A stretch of DNA of 64,000 bases from Trichoderma breve (lineage: Eukaryota > Ascomycota > Sordariomycetes > Hypocreales > Hypocreaceae): assembly GCF_028502605.1 (NCBI RefSeq), contig NC_079236.1, positions 2,542,001 through 2,606,000 on the forward strand, written 5' to 3'. The stretch's first letter is position 1. Each line of letters begins with the position of its first letter. The notes beneath the pieces are model-generated. The model had not been told where the DNA came from. It did no database searches and saw nothing but the letters and a program-made list of their open reading frames with translations. A program made the translations under genes and the position numbers. This document shows positions 44,940 to 57,531 of the stretch, in pieces.

Positions 44940-46670
44940 TTTGGCGGTTAATCTGTGTTTTATTCTTGACTGGTAAAGGTAAATAGTCAATAAGTTAGGT
45001 TGTCTGAATAGCTTATTCGTGGTAGCTTGAAACAAAATGTGCAGGAAGCTTCACCCTCTATTTATAGTTTTCAGCTTCCCATATACAACACCAATGGATA
45101 GAGTTGGTCTACCGGTAGTAGTAATATAAATATTTTCACAGTTACTGCTGATCATATTGTCCGACGTATGACGATGTTCTTAGACCTATGGGTAACCGTA
45201 CTTACCATCTCAAGACAAGTTGTCACACGCATCTTAGAGTCACACAGTTCGTCGAGCAGTTTCCATTGGCTTTCGGTGGTATCTTAGTAAAGAATCCACG
45301 GCTAATAGCATAGATTGGATTAGAAGATGTTATATGAGTAACCAGATATGTAAAATGTAAGCCTACGTAATCCAGCTATCCGTCCTCTTGATCTAGGAGC
45401 AATAGAGAGTCTATGATGTGGATGAAGGAATTACATAACACGGTGGGTTTTGTTTGACGCTGTCGTCTTATTCTCGAAACAATACGTTCTCCGTATTAAG
45501 AGAACGGCCTTGGGCCATGCAAAGAATAGAAGGCATTGGACTCGTGCAAGCGGAGGTAAGAAAGGGCCAGACCGCAAAATAAATACGTGTATACAGTCAG
45601 TAATATAAGCACCTCACTAACTCGTAGAACACCTATTCAGCCAGCAACTAAACTTTATTATGTAAGTATATTAGCAGTAAACAGAAAAACGTAGATATAG
45701 TAGCAGTTACTAGAAAAACGTAGATATGGTAGCAGGTATTAGATAGATATAAATAAAATAGCATTTACTGGAGAAATATAGATATAATAGGGAAATGTAG
45801 ATATAGCAGCAGTTATTACCTGGAAATATAAATTTAGCAGTTATTCCTTTTATAGGCGTGTAGTATAACTTGTGGGTGTTTGAAATCTTCCCAGTCTCGG
45901 TTTTTCTGTCCTCCGCTTGTCGCAAAATAGTTGAATGGAGCTTCTAATTTTTCCTTTACTGGTCGTATGTGATGGGGTATTCAGCATATCCGCTCTATAA
46001 TAATAAGACCTAGGGAAACATCAATGGAAGTAACGAAATAAAAGCAATAAGAAACCCCCGACCTTTTCGCCTAGATAGGATTATGGCTATCCACAGCCAG
46101 GGTCGTAAATAGTATAACAGCTTCAAAATAGAAACGGCAACTGATGTTCGCTAGTGGAAGCTAGAAGAATCTAGGAGTAGTCAACTCACTTGGGACGCTT
46201 CTGCTTCATCCACATAGCTCGCCTCAATGATAAAACAGATTGTTACCAACATGCCTTCTGGCATAGCGAGATTATAAAACCAACTTGGACGAACATTTCA
46301 CTTGAACACAGGCTTTCTTCAAAAGAATAGAATGGATGGGAAACAAAGTCATAGCATAGATCAAGGTTCTCTACTCTGTAACATCTGGGAGGAGTTTTGT
46401 TTCAGCCATGGAAGTCAGCGAGAGTCAGTAAAAAATATAGTATCATTATCATGGGTCGGGCTTATATCGTATTAGCGAAGTCCCATCTCACATGCATATG
46501 CATGCGTGGAGATTTACTGTCCGTGGACCAATCAAGGCCCCTAATACTCCGTGCCGCATTTTGAACTCCTCAACAGTTCACTCTCGCTGAATTGTATCAT
46601 TCGCCTGCTTGTCTTCCTTTACTGCTGAAACTACTGCATTTATTGTGCTCTTCGTGAATTTGTTAAGGCC
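44940..46670. other. AT-rich intergenic region with minisatellite
   Basis: About 1.7 kb of AT-rich DNA upstream of both the small secreted protein gene (-) and the NACHT-WD40 gene (+). No gene is seen. It contains the 29-bp repeat array listed separately. Confidence 0.5.
45673..45849. repeat. Degenerate 29-bp tandem repeat (minisatellite)
   Basis: Units beginning AGCAGT.A or AGCA.TTA and ending ATAT.GT or ATA.AAT recur every 29 bp at 45673, 45702, 45731 and 45760. A shortened 19-bp unit follows at 45789, then a 28-bp unit at 45808 and a partial unit at 45836. The first two units differ at only four positions; later ones are more diverged. This indicates old tandem expansion. Confidence 0.85.
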
Positions 46671-49600
46671 ATGGGATTGTCAAAAATTTTCAGGAGTCGC
46701 AGTCGTCGTCGGAATGATGATACTCTCAGTTCCGCAAGCGACGCCCAGCCAGAGCAGACAACACTGCTGCCTAGCAAAACAGAGTCTCTAGACGCCGGCA
46801 CTCTCTCTGACCCATCACTTATCATCCATCAACAGACTTTGCGCCCAAAGACAACTTCATCCACAGGACCACAGATCACTGTGACATCTGCCGAAGGCCC
46901 TGCTGGAATTCTTCCCAGCCGACAAATACTCCCATCAGACGCGTCCTCTACCCCCACGATTCTATCCCCCGCATCCTCTGGGCTGTCGGTTACGAGACCA
47001 TCGTTATGGGATCGCGCTTACGATTCTCTCCGAAAAGCGGATGAGCGGTTGGTAGATCGATATGAGCAGCTACTCTCGAAAGAACTGAACTATAGTAATA
47101 GTACGTCTATTCAACAGCCGTGTTTGGTTCATATCAGCTTACATGTGCAACATGTGCCGGAAATGGTATATCGCAGAATACGTCAATTCTGGATGAGGAT
47201 CTGAATAACACAACGAGTATGATCTCTACCGACTCCAATGAACGCCAGAAACAATTGGAGGATATTACGAAACGCGGATTGCAACGCGCAGACGAAAAGC
47301 AGACAAGGTATATGCTGTTCGGTCGCCAATTCATTCTCAAGGACCAAGTCGCGGAAGCTGCAAAATTCGTCCAAAATATCAAGACCCTTATTGATGAGTC
47401 TGTGAAAGCATCACCTGAGGCGTCCCTTGCATGGGCTGGCGTCTGTATCCTCCTACCCGTCCTGACAAGCTCAAGTGCTGCAGAAGAGGCGAGTCGAGAT
47501 GGTTTTATATACGTTACTTCTCGTATACGTTACTACATGGAATTCGAACATCTCCTATGGCCAGACTCTTTACATGCCTCAAATATGAAAGATAATTTCG
47601 AGACTCAAATTATTGATCTTTACCAGCACATACTCGAATTCCAGATCAAGAATGTTTTGCGCTTCTATCGAAACTGGCTTGCCAACGTGGGGCGTGATAT
47701 CTCTGGGTCTGATGACTGGAAAGAAATGCTTACGGTAATTAAAGATTTAGAACTCACTATGATAAGGGACTGGAGCAACTTAAATACTGTGGCATCACGG
47801 AAAGCCCTAGAAGCTATTGATGAAGCTACGCAACAGAGTTGTACCGATATACAATCGCTTTTGTCAATCGCGAGACAACACATTCAAGTCTCTACAGAGC
47901 ATCTCGACATTTCATCTAAGCATCTCAAGATACACGAGCGCACAAAGTATGTTAAAGAGTTAATAATACTCAATATGTACTAACCACAAATCAGTCAATT
48001 ACTCGAAGACCACCCAATAGATCTTCCTACCGTCAGCCAAGCACGATATGACAGTGCTGATGTTCAAGATAGCCCAAAATGCGAAAGTGGTACTAGAGTA
48101 AATATCCAAGAAACAATCATTCAATGGGCAAACAAGGATTCTGCCGAAACTCTGTTCTGGCTCTCAGGCCCTGCAGGTACTGGTAAATCTACGATTGCGC
48201 GAACCATTGCAGACGTCCTGAATAGTGAAGATCGACTGGTTGCTGGATATTTCTTCAAAAGGGGACAGCAAGGCCGCAACGGCACCGCTCGCTTATTTTC
48301 CACTATTGCAATGCAGATGATCGAAAAGATACCTTCTATGAGAGAATACCTCCGAAGATCTCTCTCTGGCTTGGACAAGGACGCAATAGAGGGGATGGCC
48401 CTTGAATTTCAGTTCAAAAAGCTAATTCTAAGCCCTCTCGCAGACCTTCCTCCTGATAACATGCCCCGCCTAGCTAGCGTTATCATCCTCGATGCCTTAG
48501 ATGAGTGCGAGAATGAAGATCACTTATCGAGGATTATCACGCTATTTCTCCAGCTTCAGACCTTGCGTACAATACGCTTGCGCGTGCTGCTCACAAGCAG
48601 ATCATCTCCTGAGATCCGAGATGCCTTCATGGACCTTCAGAAGGACAGGGACTTTTGCAACATTGAGCTCCTCGATGGGAGATTCTCCGCTGAAACTAAG
48701 TCAGACATCCAAACCTTCTTGGAGAATAATTTCGCAGACATCAGAAAGAAACGCAGAGTTCAGCAAAACCCTTGGCCCACGCAAGAAGAACTAGACCGCC
48801 TAGTGGAATTAGCTACGACTCCTGAACCCTTGTTCATTTATGCCGCCACTCTCTGTCGATTTGTTCATGGTGAACGGCGCCCCAAGAATCCGAAAGAGCA
48901 GTTACGGATATGGCTCAAACAGTGTGATGATCGTCAGTCGCAGCTTCATCAGATTTACGAACCCATTCTTAATCAGGTCTTTTCTGGTCTAGAGCCAGCA
49001 GAATTTGACAGCCGGTTGGAATTCCTTGGGTCTCTTGTCCTTCTAGTGGATCCGATGCCGGCTGCATCACTCGCTGCTCTTCTCCAGATGGATATAGATG
49101 ACGTTGTCTGGTGGCTCCCGGAGTTACACGCAGTGTTGAATATCCCTGCTGAGGACCATATTCCCGTGCGGCTACTACATAAATCGTTCAGCGACTTCAT
49201 TCTCAGCACGGAACGGCCTGGAAATAGCATATATTCTATAGACACTGCAAGCACTCACACCACGCTAGCCACAAAGTGTCTTGGTCATATGAATGCAACG
49301 CTTAAACGGGATATTTGCAATATTAAACAGCTAGGCAAGCGCAGAAAGGACATTGATCAGCATATCGTGGATAGACATATCACTCCCGACCTTAAGTATG
49401 CCTGCCTTTATTGGATATATCACCTACAACACGGTGAACAGCGAATGAATAGTGAAATACCCACGTTAATATATAAACACTTGCTTCACTGGGCAGAAGT
49501 CCTTGCAATCCTGGGAAGGTTATCCGACGCAGCCATGGCCATTAGGAGGCTTCTAGAGATATTTCAGGTAAGCGGGCCTCTTAGTGTATCATTGCCGAGC

Positions 49601-51982
49601 TAACTCTCGCAGCGTTTGCCCGATGTACCTGCAGAGCTTGTTCTTTTCACAACAGATGCAAGCAGATTCATCTCTAGTTTCGGGTCAATCATCGATCGAG
49701 CACCTCTACAAATCTATGCTGCCTCCTTGATGTTTTCTCCGACATCGAGTAAGGTGCGGCAAAACTTCTGGAATGAATGCCTCGTGGATATTGACAGTAT
49801 CCAAGGGGTGAAGTCTGATTGGGATGTACAATGGCAGACTCTCGAAGGCCATAGCGAAGACGTCACAGCATTTGCTTTCTCGCCTGACAGCCAGACCTGG
49901 GCAGCCGCATCAGAAGACGGCATGATCCGGCTCTGGGACGTAGCAACGGGAACACACAGACAGACTCTTATAGGTCACAGCAAAAGAGTCACAGAAATAT
50001 TCTTTTCGCCCGATGGCAGGTTAATAACTACGGCGTCAAACGATCATACAATCCGGCTCTGGGATGCAACAACTGGCTCTCTCCAACAAACACTTGTGGG
50101 CGAAGGCAGTCTTTTTACAGAAGTCAAGATGGAAGACGATGAACTACCTCGGATCGATGCAGTTGTCTTTTCGCCTGATGGGCATCTAGCAGCGTCAATA
50201 TTAACAAATAATACAATCCGGATCTGGGATACCAGAACTGGCGCCTATCAGCAAACACTTAAAGACTATAATGGCCTAGTTACAGCAGTCAAATTTTCAT
50301 CTAACAACCGACTCATTGCATTATTGTTAAATGACGATTCAGTCCAACTCTGGGATATTGAAGGTATATGTCTGCAAACAATTAAATATAATATCCATTC
50401 GAGCAATGCTGTTGTTTTTTCCCCTAATAGCCAGTTAATAACATCGTCAGTAGACGATGGTACATTCTACCTCTGGGAGGTAGTAACGGGCAGTTATGAC
50501 AAGGTGCTTAAAGACCACGATGCTTGGGCTAGCACGGCTTCTTTCTCACCAAACGGCGAGCTAGTAGCATATGTAACAGACGGTGGCACTGTCCGGCTCT
50601 GGAATGTCACAAAGGGCACACATCAACAAGAATTAAAGCTCCCTCAAGAAATGACAACGCACGTTGTCTTCTCGCCCAACGGTCAGCTAGTTGCGGCGAC
50701 AGGCCATGATATAATCTGTGTCTGGGACACAGTAACAGGAGTATGCCATCAGACTCTGAAGGGGCATAGTGCCACTATCACTGGTATCATTTTCTCGCCT
50801 AACAATCTTCTAATGGCATCCATATCTCATGATGAAACAGTCCGACTTTGGGATATAACAAGGAGTACCCGCCAGCAGGCACTTGAGGGCCACAAAGACT
50901 GGATTACAGCTGTTAGCATCTCACCGAATGCCCAAATAATAGCGTCAGCATCTGTCGATGGTACATTACAGCTCTGGGATGCAACAACTGGGGCATTTCG
51001 ACAGACATTAGATGGCCATGGCGATATAGTTAGTGAGGTTATCTTTTCGTATGATAGCCGGCAGCTGGTCTCACTATCTATAGATCAGATTCGAATATGG
51101 GATGCAGTAACAGGTGTGCATCAACATGCGCTTCAGGGCCATAGTGAGTCAATGTGGACAATGGTTGTCTCACCTCATGACAAGCTAGCTACGCGGGGGT
51201 TTGGCGATGATAATACAATCCAGCTCTGGGATATAGTAACGGGTACTCACCAGCTGGCACTTGAGGGCCATAGCAAGCCAATTACGGAAGCCGTCTTCTC
51301 ACCTGATGGCCGGCTGCTGGCGTCAGCATCAAATGATGAAACAGTTCGAGTCTGGGATACATTGACTGGCACGCACCAACAACTCCTTAAAAGCAACGGC
51401 ACTTTTGTGCTAAGTATTGCTTTCTCGCCTAAAAGCCAACTAGCTGCCTTGGGATTTCGTAATAGCACAGTTCAGCTTTGGGACCTAGCGACAGGCACAC
51501 ATCAGCAGACTTTTGAGGGCTACACTGAGTCCATTATAGCGATTGCCTTCTCCCCTGATGGTCAAGTAATAGCCTCGGCATTGGATGATGGAACAGTCTG
51601 TTTCTGTGATACAACAACGGGCAAAATTCGGCAAACCCTTAAGACTGGTGAAGTTCGCAGCTTGCGATACGACCCAGCTTCTAAAATGCGCTTGTATACA
51701 GATGTCGGAACCTTGGTCATGAATCGAACTTCTATGGAAGAGATAGCAGATATTCAGGGGTTAACACCAAATCTGGTCTTTAATGGTCTTAGTTTCAGTC
51801 CAGATAAGGAATGGATAAGGATCGGCTTCGAGGATCATGTATGGCTTCCTTCAGATTATCGGCAATCGGCATTTGGAATCAACACATCGATCATTAGAGG
51901 TTGGATGGTTTTTATTGGTTGTCAATCGAGAGAAATTCTACGATTAAGAATTAGGCAACCTGAACAAGCGCCAACTTGTTGA
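46671..51982 (+). CDS. NACHT-WD40 (NWD) STAND protein, NLR-like
   Basis: A large protein of about 1,720 residues of the HET-E/NWD type. Tentative exons are 46671-47126, 47177-47946, 47995-49567 and 49613-51982; the last two junctions are clean (TACTAAC branch point, GTAAGC...CAG), the first is uncertain. Residues about 105-400 match the N-terminal helical region of fungal NWD proteins (SLWDRAYDSLRKADERLVDRYEQLL, GLQRADEKQTRYMLFGRQF, YQHILEFQIKNVLRFYRNWL). The NACHT domain has Walker A GPAGTGKST (about 467-475) and Walker B VIILDALDEC (about 571-580). From about residue 1,010 I count 14 WD40 repeats, enough for two seven-blade propellers, with individually diverged blades. Such proteins act as ligand-triggered switches in fungal non-self recognition and cell death; that role is inferred here. 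Confidence 0.88.
47101..47217 (+). other. Unresolved exon 1-exon 2 junction of the NWD gene
   Basis: The strong-looking donor GTACGT at 47101 is in phase 1, but the best acceptors (AG at 47176 and 47197) open the correct downstream frame only in phase 0. The one phase-matching option I find is GTTCAT at 47127 with TCGCAG at 47176, a 50-bp intron with a weak donor. A frameshift mutation or a missed mini-exon is the alternative. Confidence 0.6.
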
Positions 51983-53309
51983 CTAATTCTTTCATAGAGA
52001 CTAGCTAGAAAGACGTCCTCTATGCAGCCTCGCTCCAAACATCTGAGAAGAGCACATATACACCTTATGTCGTAAATAGCAAAACTTGAGACTGAATAAA
52101 GAATTGCTTTAATTTTTGATCAAGGATATTTAGTAGAAGACTTTACATCGGTTCTTGTGCAGACCTGAGATTAGGTTCTCTTAATGTTTGGCTTAGATAG
52201 TAATCGTGTGTATAAAACAGCGTGTCTGCATATGTTTAAAAGGAAGACAGTGACATCTAAACTCAAGAAAACTCCTTGACGGGACCCCGAATTCTCCACT
52301 GCCAATGGTCGGATGTGCCTGATATCGCGATGTGACCAATCCATGATGCTTCCGTGAGATCATGTCAAATATGATACAAGCTCTTCACCTTATTCTCTCC
52401 CTGCTTGAACCTGTTACCTAGCAGTAACCACTAAACATTGCGTGTTAATGTTGTACACAGTTCTTGTTGCCGTGGTTCCCAGTAACTTGGAATGCAATTG
52501 ATGTGCTTCCACATGTTCCATATGACGTTGCCAGCTTACATGCATAATCTAATTGGCCAATTCTTCCCAAGTCTTCCTGCATCGACGCCTCATTGTGGAG
52601 ATATCTACCTATAAATGGACCATCTACTCCAAAGGAGGTTGTCACTGATAGAAGCCACGAACTATTTTTTTTCCTGCCGCGTGACGCTGTACAATAAAAA
52701 GTGTCCAGCACATCACCGAAGAGCTGCATGATGCGCTGCCATTTCCGGCCATCCGAGCCGCTATCGGCTATCACCCAACAATTCGATTTGACAGCATAAT
52801 GAGGCTGATAGATTAATGCTGTTATTCCTCTTGGTCCACGTATTCGCTCCAAGAGGCTGCATGCGTGGTGCGCTCTGATATGTCGTCCAGACATTGGGTA
52901 GCCAGGCATAATATTGGCATAATATTGGCATTTGGGATAATGGCAGCTGGAAGTTTGTTGTTCAACCCGTAAATAATGTAGCGCCAAAAACGGTGCCAAC
53001 GTGGTGATGTTGTCAAACCTGGATTTGCGTCTGAATGGCGCCTAGTTTGTGTGTTTCTGAGGGGGGATGGTGTCGGGTGCTGGATCTAGTAGTGGGATAA
53101 TGAGTGTGCGGCTCTGTTGGCTGCCGATAGCTTCATGTAAACATGTAAATATCCGCATCTTCTCTCTCAGGCCCTTGAGCCGTCTTTTCTAGGAATACTT
53201 ATAGAGTAAGAGTTGTCCTCTATTCGGAACTCGATTTTACTTTGAGTCAGAATTATATGTCATCATTTAAAACAATCCCCATCGCCATTGAGCGCAGACA
53301 TCCGTCATT
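51983..53309. other. Intergenic region with an unassigned 184-codon ORF
   Basis: About 1.3 kb between the NWD gene and the second PNP-domain gene, both plus-strand. It must hold the promoter of the latter. The minus-strand ORF at 52445-52999 is listed separately. A short direct repeat (CATAATATTGG twice) lies near 52,908-52,929. Confidence 0.45.
52445..52999 (-). CDS. Hypothetical protein, 184 codons
   Basis: An uninterrupted frame of 184 codons with several Cys residues in its C-terminal half (NCWVIADSG, TFYCTA, DYACKLATSYGTCGS, KNCVQH). It has no signal peptide at the first Met, no recognisable domain and no obvious splice-linked partner. The length and Cys spacing are slightly unusual for random sequence in this AT-rich area, but it could be non-coding or one exon of a gene whose first exon I failed to find. 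Confidence 0.25.
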   Translation of the reverse strand: MAPFLALHYLRVEQQTSSCHYPKCQYYANIMPGYPMSGRHIRAHHACSLLERIRGPRGITALIYQPHYAVKSNCWVIADSGSDGRKWQRIMQLFGDVLDTFYCTASRGRKKNSSWLLSVTTSFGVDGPFIGRYLHNEASMQEDLGRIGQLDYACKLATSYGTCGSTSIAFQVTGNHGNKNCVQH

Positions 53310-55927
53310 ATGGAGGACTTCCGTCTACGACACACTCACAATGATTACACTATCGGATGGGTTTGTGCGTTACCAAACGAACAGACCGCTGCGATTCTCA
53401 TGCTTGATGACAGGCATGAGGACCTCCCCAACCCAACAGGTGACCACAATACATATATGCTCGGAAGCATTGGTAAACACAATGTTGTTATTGCTGGTCT
53501 GCCCTTAGGTAGGGTTGGCAATAACACTGCGGCAACAGTTGCAACTAGAATGGTGTCCAGCTTTCCAAATATCCGAGTCGGGTTAATGGTAGGGGTAGGC
53601 GGAGGTATCCCTCACAAAACTCGGCTTGGAGATGTGGTTATTAGCTGCCCTAATGGTACGGAGCCTGGCGTTGTCCAGTGGGACATGGGCAAGACAGAGG
53701 CCGGCCAGTTCGTACGAACGGGATCTCTGGCTCCTCCGCCAACAGCTTTACTTACAGCATTGACAAGATTTAAAGCTGATCACATCACAACACGAAAAAA
53801 CATGCTCAAGTATTTAAAGAAGCTGGAAAAAGATCCCGATGTACCTGAAAGCTACAAAAAATCGGACTCTCTCCAAGACCTCCTGTTTCATCCAAGCTAC
53901 GGCCATGTAGAAGCAGATGAGTCTTGTCTGAGTGATGAAGATGAGGACGATTGTCGCCGGTGCGATAAGAGCAAGTTGGTTCGGAGAAGCAAAAGAGAGA
54001 GCGGCTTGATACACTGCGGCTTGATTGCATCAGGCAACCAAGTTATCAAAGACGCTAATCTCCGAGACTCGCTGTCCAAGCAATTTAAGAACGAAATCCT
54101 TTGTATCGAGATGGAAGCAGCAGGACTGATGAATGACTTCCCTTGCGTTGTTATTCGAGGGATTGCTGATTATTCAGACTCGCATAAGAACGAGAAATGG
54201 CAAGACTACGCCGCTGCAACGGCTGCAGCATGTGCAAAGGCATTACTCATGGTGGTGGCTACGAGCGAGGTGGATAAGCTTCAGCGAGTACAACGTAAGT
54301 TTACTCTTTATTACAATAAGGCAGTTCTCAGCTAATAATCTCTAACAAGTCACAATCTCGCCTACACTTATACAAAGTGCGATGCACTATTGGCCGTTTT
54401 GGAAAAATGAGAAGAAGGATACCGCCGATCCAAGAGGTATGTGCAGCGATCTACTTATGCCCCCATTTCATAGATCTTTAACTAACATGCATAGTAGTGA
54501 CAGCTTTTGAAGATTCCAATCTTGAAACTGATCCTCGGCGCCCGCCGCTTGAAATGGCCCAACTAGATGACACAAGCCGTAATGCGAAGTCGGGGGAAAC
54601 AACTCCCGAAGAAGAGAAACCCCCAAAAATGGTTGCCATTGAAGCGCCAAAACGAGCAAGCTCTTATGATACTTCTCCGACGCATCAAACGCTTGAATCG
54701 TGGTTACAAGGAGCCCCGCCGTTTCTAGCAGCGAAGTTTCGACAGGGGAGTATCGATGATGCAATGAGAGACATCCGCATGGGCCTCGGCCAATCGCCGG
54801 TTCCCCGAGAAGATGAAAATCGAACTGAGATGTTATCACCTGAGCGAACATATAGTATGCCCTCCCAAGCCTCCATGCCGTTTCCAGAAGAGTCCAAGGG
54901 CATTACGTCCGAAAGGAATGACAAACCCGGTAACATAAGACGCCATTCAAACCCTGTTCCATCTGCCAAAACTCCCTCGGATTGCTCGCCAGAGCTTAGA
55001 GTCCGTGGGCATGAGCAGAGCCAAACGAACAATGATGACAATGCTCGATCAAAGCCCCAAAGCCCATCGAGATCGATTAAATATCGTTTTGGAACTCCAT
55101 CGCCTGTCCGGAGAGAGCAAGAAAGACTTGTTTCCGAGCAGAATCACGGGCAATTTAACAATGCGCCAGCCTCTTCAGGCTTGTACATATCAACGAAACG
55201 CCCAAACAGCGGATACGACGCCAATGGAAGGGCTATAGAGTACCCGTTGTCGCCTCCTCAATCACCGCAGTCTACAAACCTAAGTAGCTACATGAGAAGA
55301 GACAGCGGGTCGCTAAATGATGACGAGGAAATCCCATCAGGATATGATTCATTTAGTGAAAACAATGACATCCTTCGGGAAAATCTCCCTTTCGTCGAAG
55401 AGCCAGACCAGATCAACTCTAACGAAGGACAAGGCGGCGCTCCTCTCAGCCAAAGCCTTCAGCGTTCTTCTATTGCTGCTGAGAAAACACCAGCACATGG
55501 TTCACGTACCGGGAGTAACGATATAGCCCCAAGATACAGGAGCACATACTCTCGCCATCCAGGGGCAAGCGTAGCCAGCCCCGGCGAATTACGGCGCAGT
55601 GCCACTCCTATTCCAAGTCCACCGCCTCCTTATTTGGACAGGAAGAACTCAACATCACGTCAACCCATTAGAAATAGCCATCGTGGCCCAGGATACAGCC
55701 GACCTCCAGGACCAAATACGCCCAACCCCAGTGACAGACAACGCAGCGCCACTCCTACTCCCTCTCAAAGCAGACGGCCTCCTCTCATGACTATGGACAA
55801 CAACAGCGTACCAGCATTGGGGACTAAGACTTCCCAGACTCGCTCCCAGATCAAATCGAAGACGCCAAATAAAGTTCAGTCAAATGCCACTCCTTCCAGA
55901 TTACCACGACTGCGTCCAGCGGCATGA
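53310..55927 (+). CDS. PNP_UDP-domain protein with long low-complexity tail
   Basis: Exons 53310-54294, 54350-54436 and 54495-55927 give 834 residues. Residues about 12-320 are a PNP_UDP domain of the fungal NLR type: YTIGWVCALPNEQTAA, LMVGVGGGIP, RLGDVVISCP, CRRCD then LIHCGLIASGN, CIEMEAAGLMNDFPCVVIRG and ADYSDSHKNEKWQ. It is clearly related to the domain at 42,021, with the same motif order. After a short helix-like exon (SAMHYWPFWKNEKKD) comes about 475 residues rich in Ser, Pro, Arg and Asn, with repeated RRSATPIPSPPPP / RQRSATPTPSQSR-like segments, probably disordered. One small block (TLESWLQGAPPFLAAKFRQG) looks structured. No nucleotide-binding or repeat sensor domain is present. Introns are 55 and 58 bp with good signals. 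Confidence 0.82.
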
Positions 55928-57531
55928 TTCCCTATCTCCAGATACAACCACACTCATTTTTGCATTAGCCCAAAGGCAGGATTATTCACGAAAATATATT
56001 AACACTCAACACTATACTATCATTAGTTATACTTTTCCTTTCCTTTCATTTGTATTACACAATCTTTACCTAATGTCATGCAATAGACAAAAGCTTTCCT
56101 TTGTTACATTTTCATTAGACCTCTCAATTGAATGATAGATACATTTTTTTTTTAATAAATAAACCGTATATTCAGCAGCAGCACGCAGTCAATGCTTACA
56201 AGAGATACTTGCCTGGCCTACACCTTTGTATCGATAATTTGGCGCCGCCAGTGAGGATGCGTTGAACTATATAAATAAATGCCAGTCAAAATGTTAAGAG
56301 AAAAAATGACCTTAGACACAAGGAGGCATACTTCAATAAGTGGGCAGGTATCGTTGCCACAGATGCAAAGTAGCTACATGTACTTTTGGAGAAACGGTAC
56401 TTGCACCAAAGTCAGATTTTGTTAATACCACGCACGCCTATCACTTAAAGTTTCATAGTGTAAACCGGCAGTGTTTTTTGCAACCTGCATGCCACTGTTG
56501 GAGTCGATCTCGAGATTGACTGAAGCACACAGCTCTTCAACTACTAGAGCAAAGGATGTATTCGTGAATGTTTCAACGTCAGCATCACTACTATCTCCAC
56601 TTCCCAGGCTCGAGACTTTGGCCATGAAAGCCTCTATAGATGAACAAACGAGTCAATTTTTGCTTGACTGTCAAAATGTAATGATGCGAGTCTAAATTTG
56701 GAGACTCGGAATTAGTAAAATGAAGGTCATCAAAGTCAAAATAAGAGCTGGACGGGATCTCGAATTTTCCACTGCTTACCTATAGTCGAATATACTTGGT
56801 GATGTCAACAATGAGAAGTACATATATATGATACCTAACTAGAAATAAATCAACACGAGCCGCTAATACGCTCTAAACAGCTATTACCTATGCCTAAGTA
56901 TATATAATATCTTCCACGATTGTTTAGACACGTTATATTTGATCCCGAAAGTATATTTCTATGGTCATGATATCCAGCAAAATGCTGGGTTATGCTACAA
57001 GCGGATCTATTTTCTACGGGTCACTGTACTGGCATTATGCGACCGTACCAATTTATAAATAAAAAGGCAAGAGAAGGAAGGGGAAGTGAAGGAGGCAGAG
57101 AAGAAGCGGCTGAAGAAGAGAAAATATAAAGAAACAAAAGAGGAGAAAAATGGGAAATTAAGATGCAAAGATTTGAAAGACGAAATGGGTTCATGTATTA
57201 CAATTGCTTAATGCTGAATCTTGATCCTTGCACTAGTTGATGCAATATAGAGCTTCGTTCAAGTAATATTACCATAACATGTAATATTACCATAAGAGAG
57301 AGCTATTAGATGTTGAAAGAAATTTATTGATTTGGCTATTAGCTAATCCACTCAGGGACATCGTATACCATCAGAAGTATGCTTCTCCTAGCCCATTCAT
57401 TCTTCCAACCATAAAATGTTTGATGCAAAATTCGAACTCTTTCGCAAACCCTCCTTCACACTGTGGAATATTTCAAGCGACGCATGCCATTAGCTGTTCT
57501 CGATAGAAGCGTCCCACACCCACCAAAAAGG
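55928..57531. other. AT-rich intergenic region
   Basis: About 1.6 kb between the PNP-domain gene (+) and the 3' end of the zinc-finger gene (-). The minus-strand frame ending at 56,422 (67 codons from 56625) reads like protein and is preceded by a possible splice acceptor (CTATAG at about 56,638), so it may be the last exon of a small or decayed gene. I cannot find its other exons. Confidence 0.4.
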
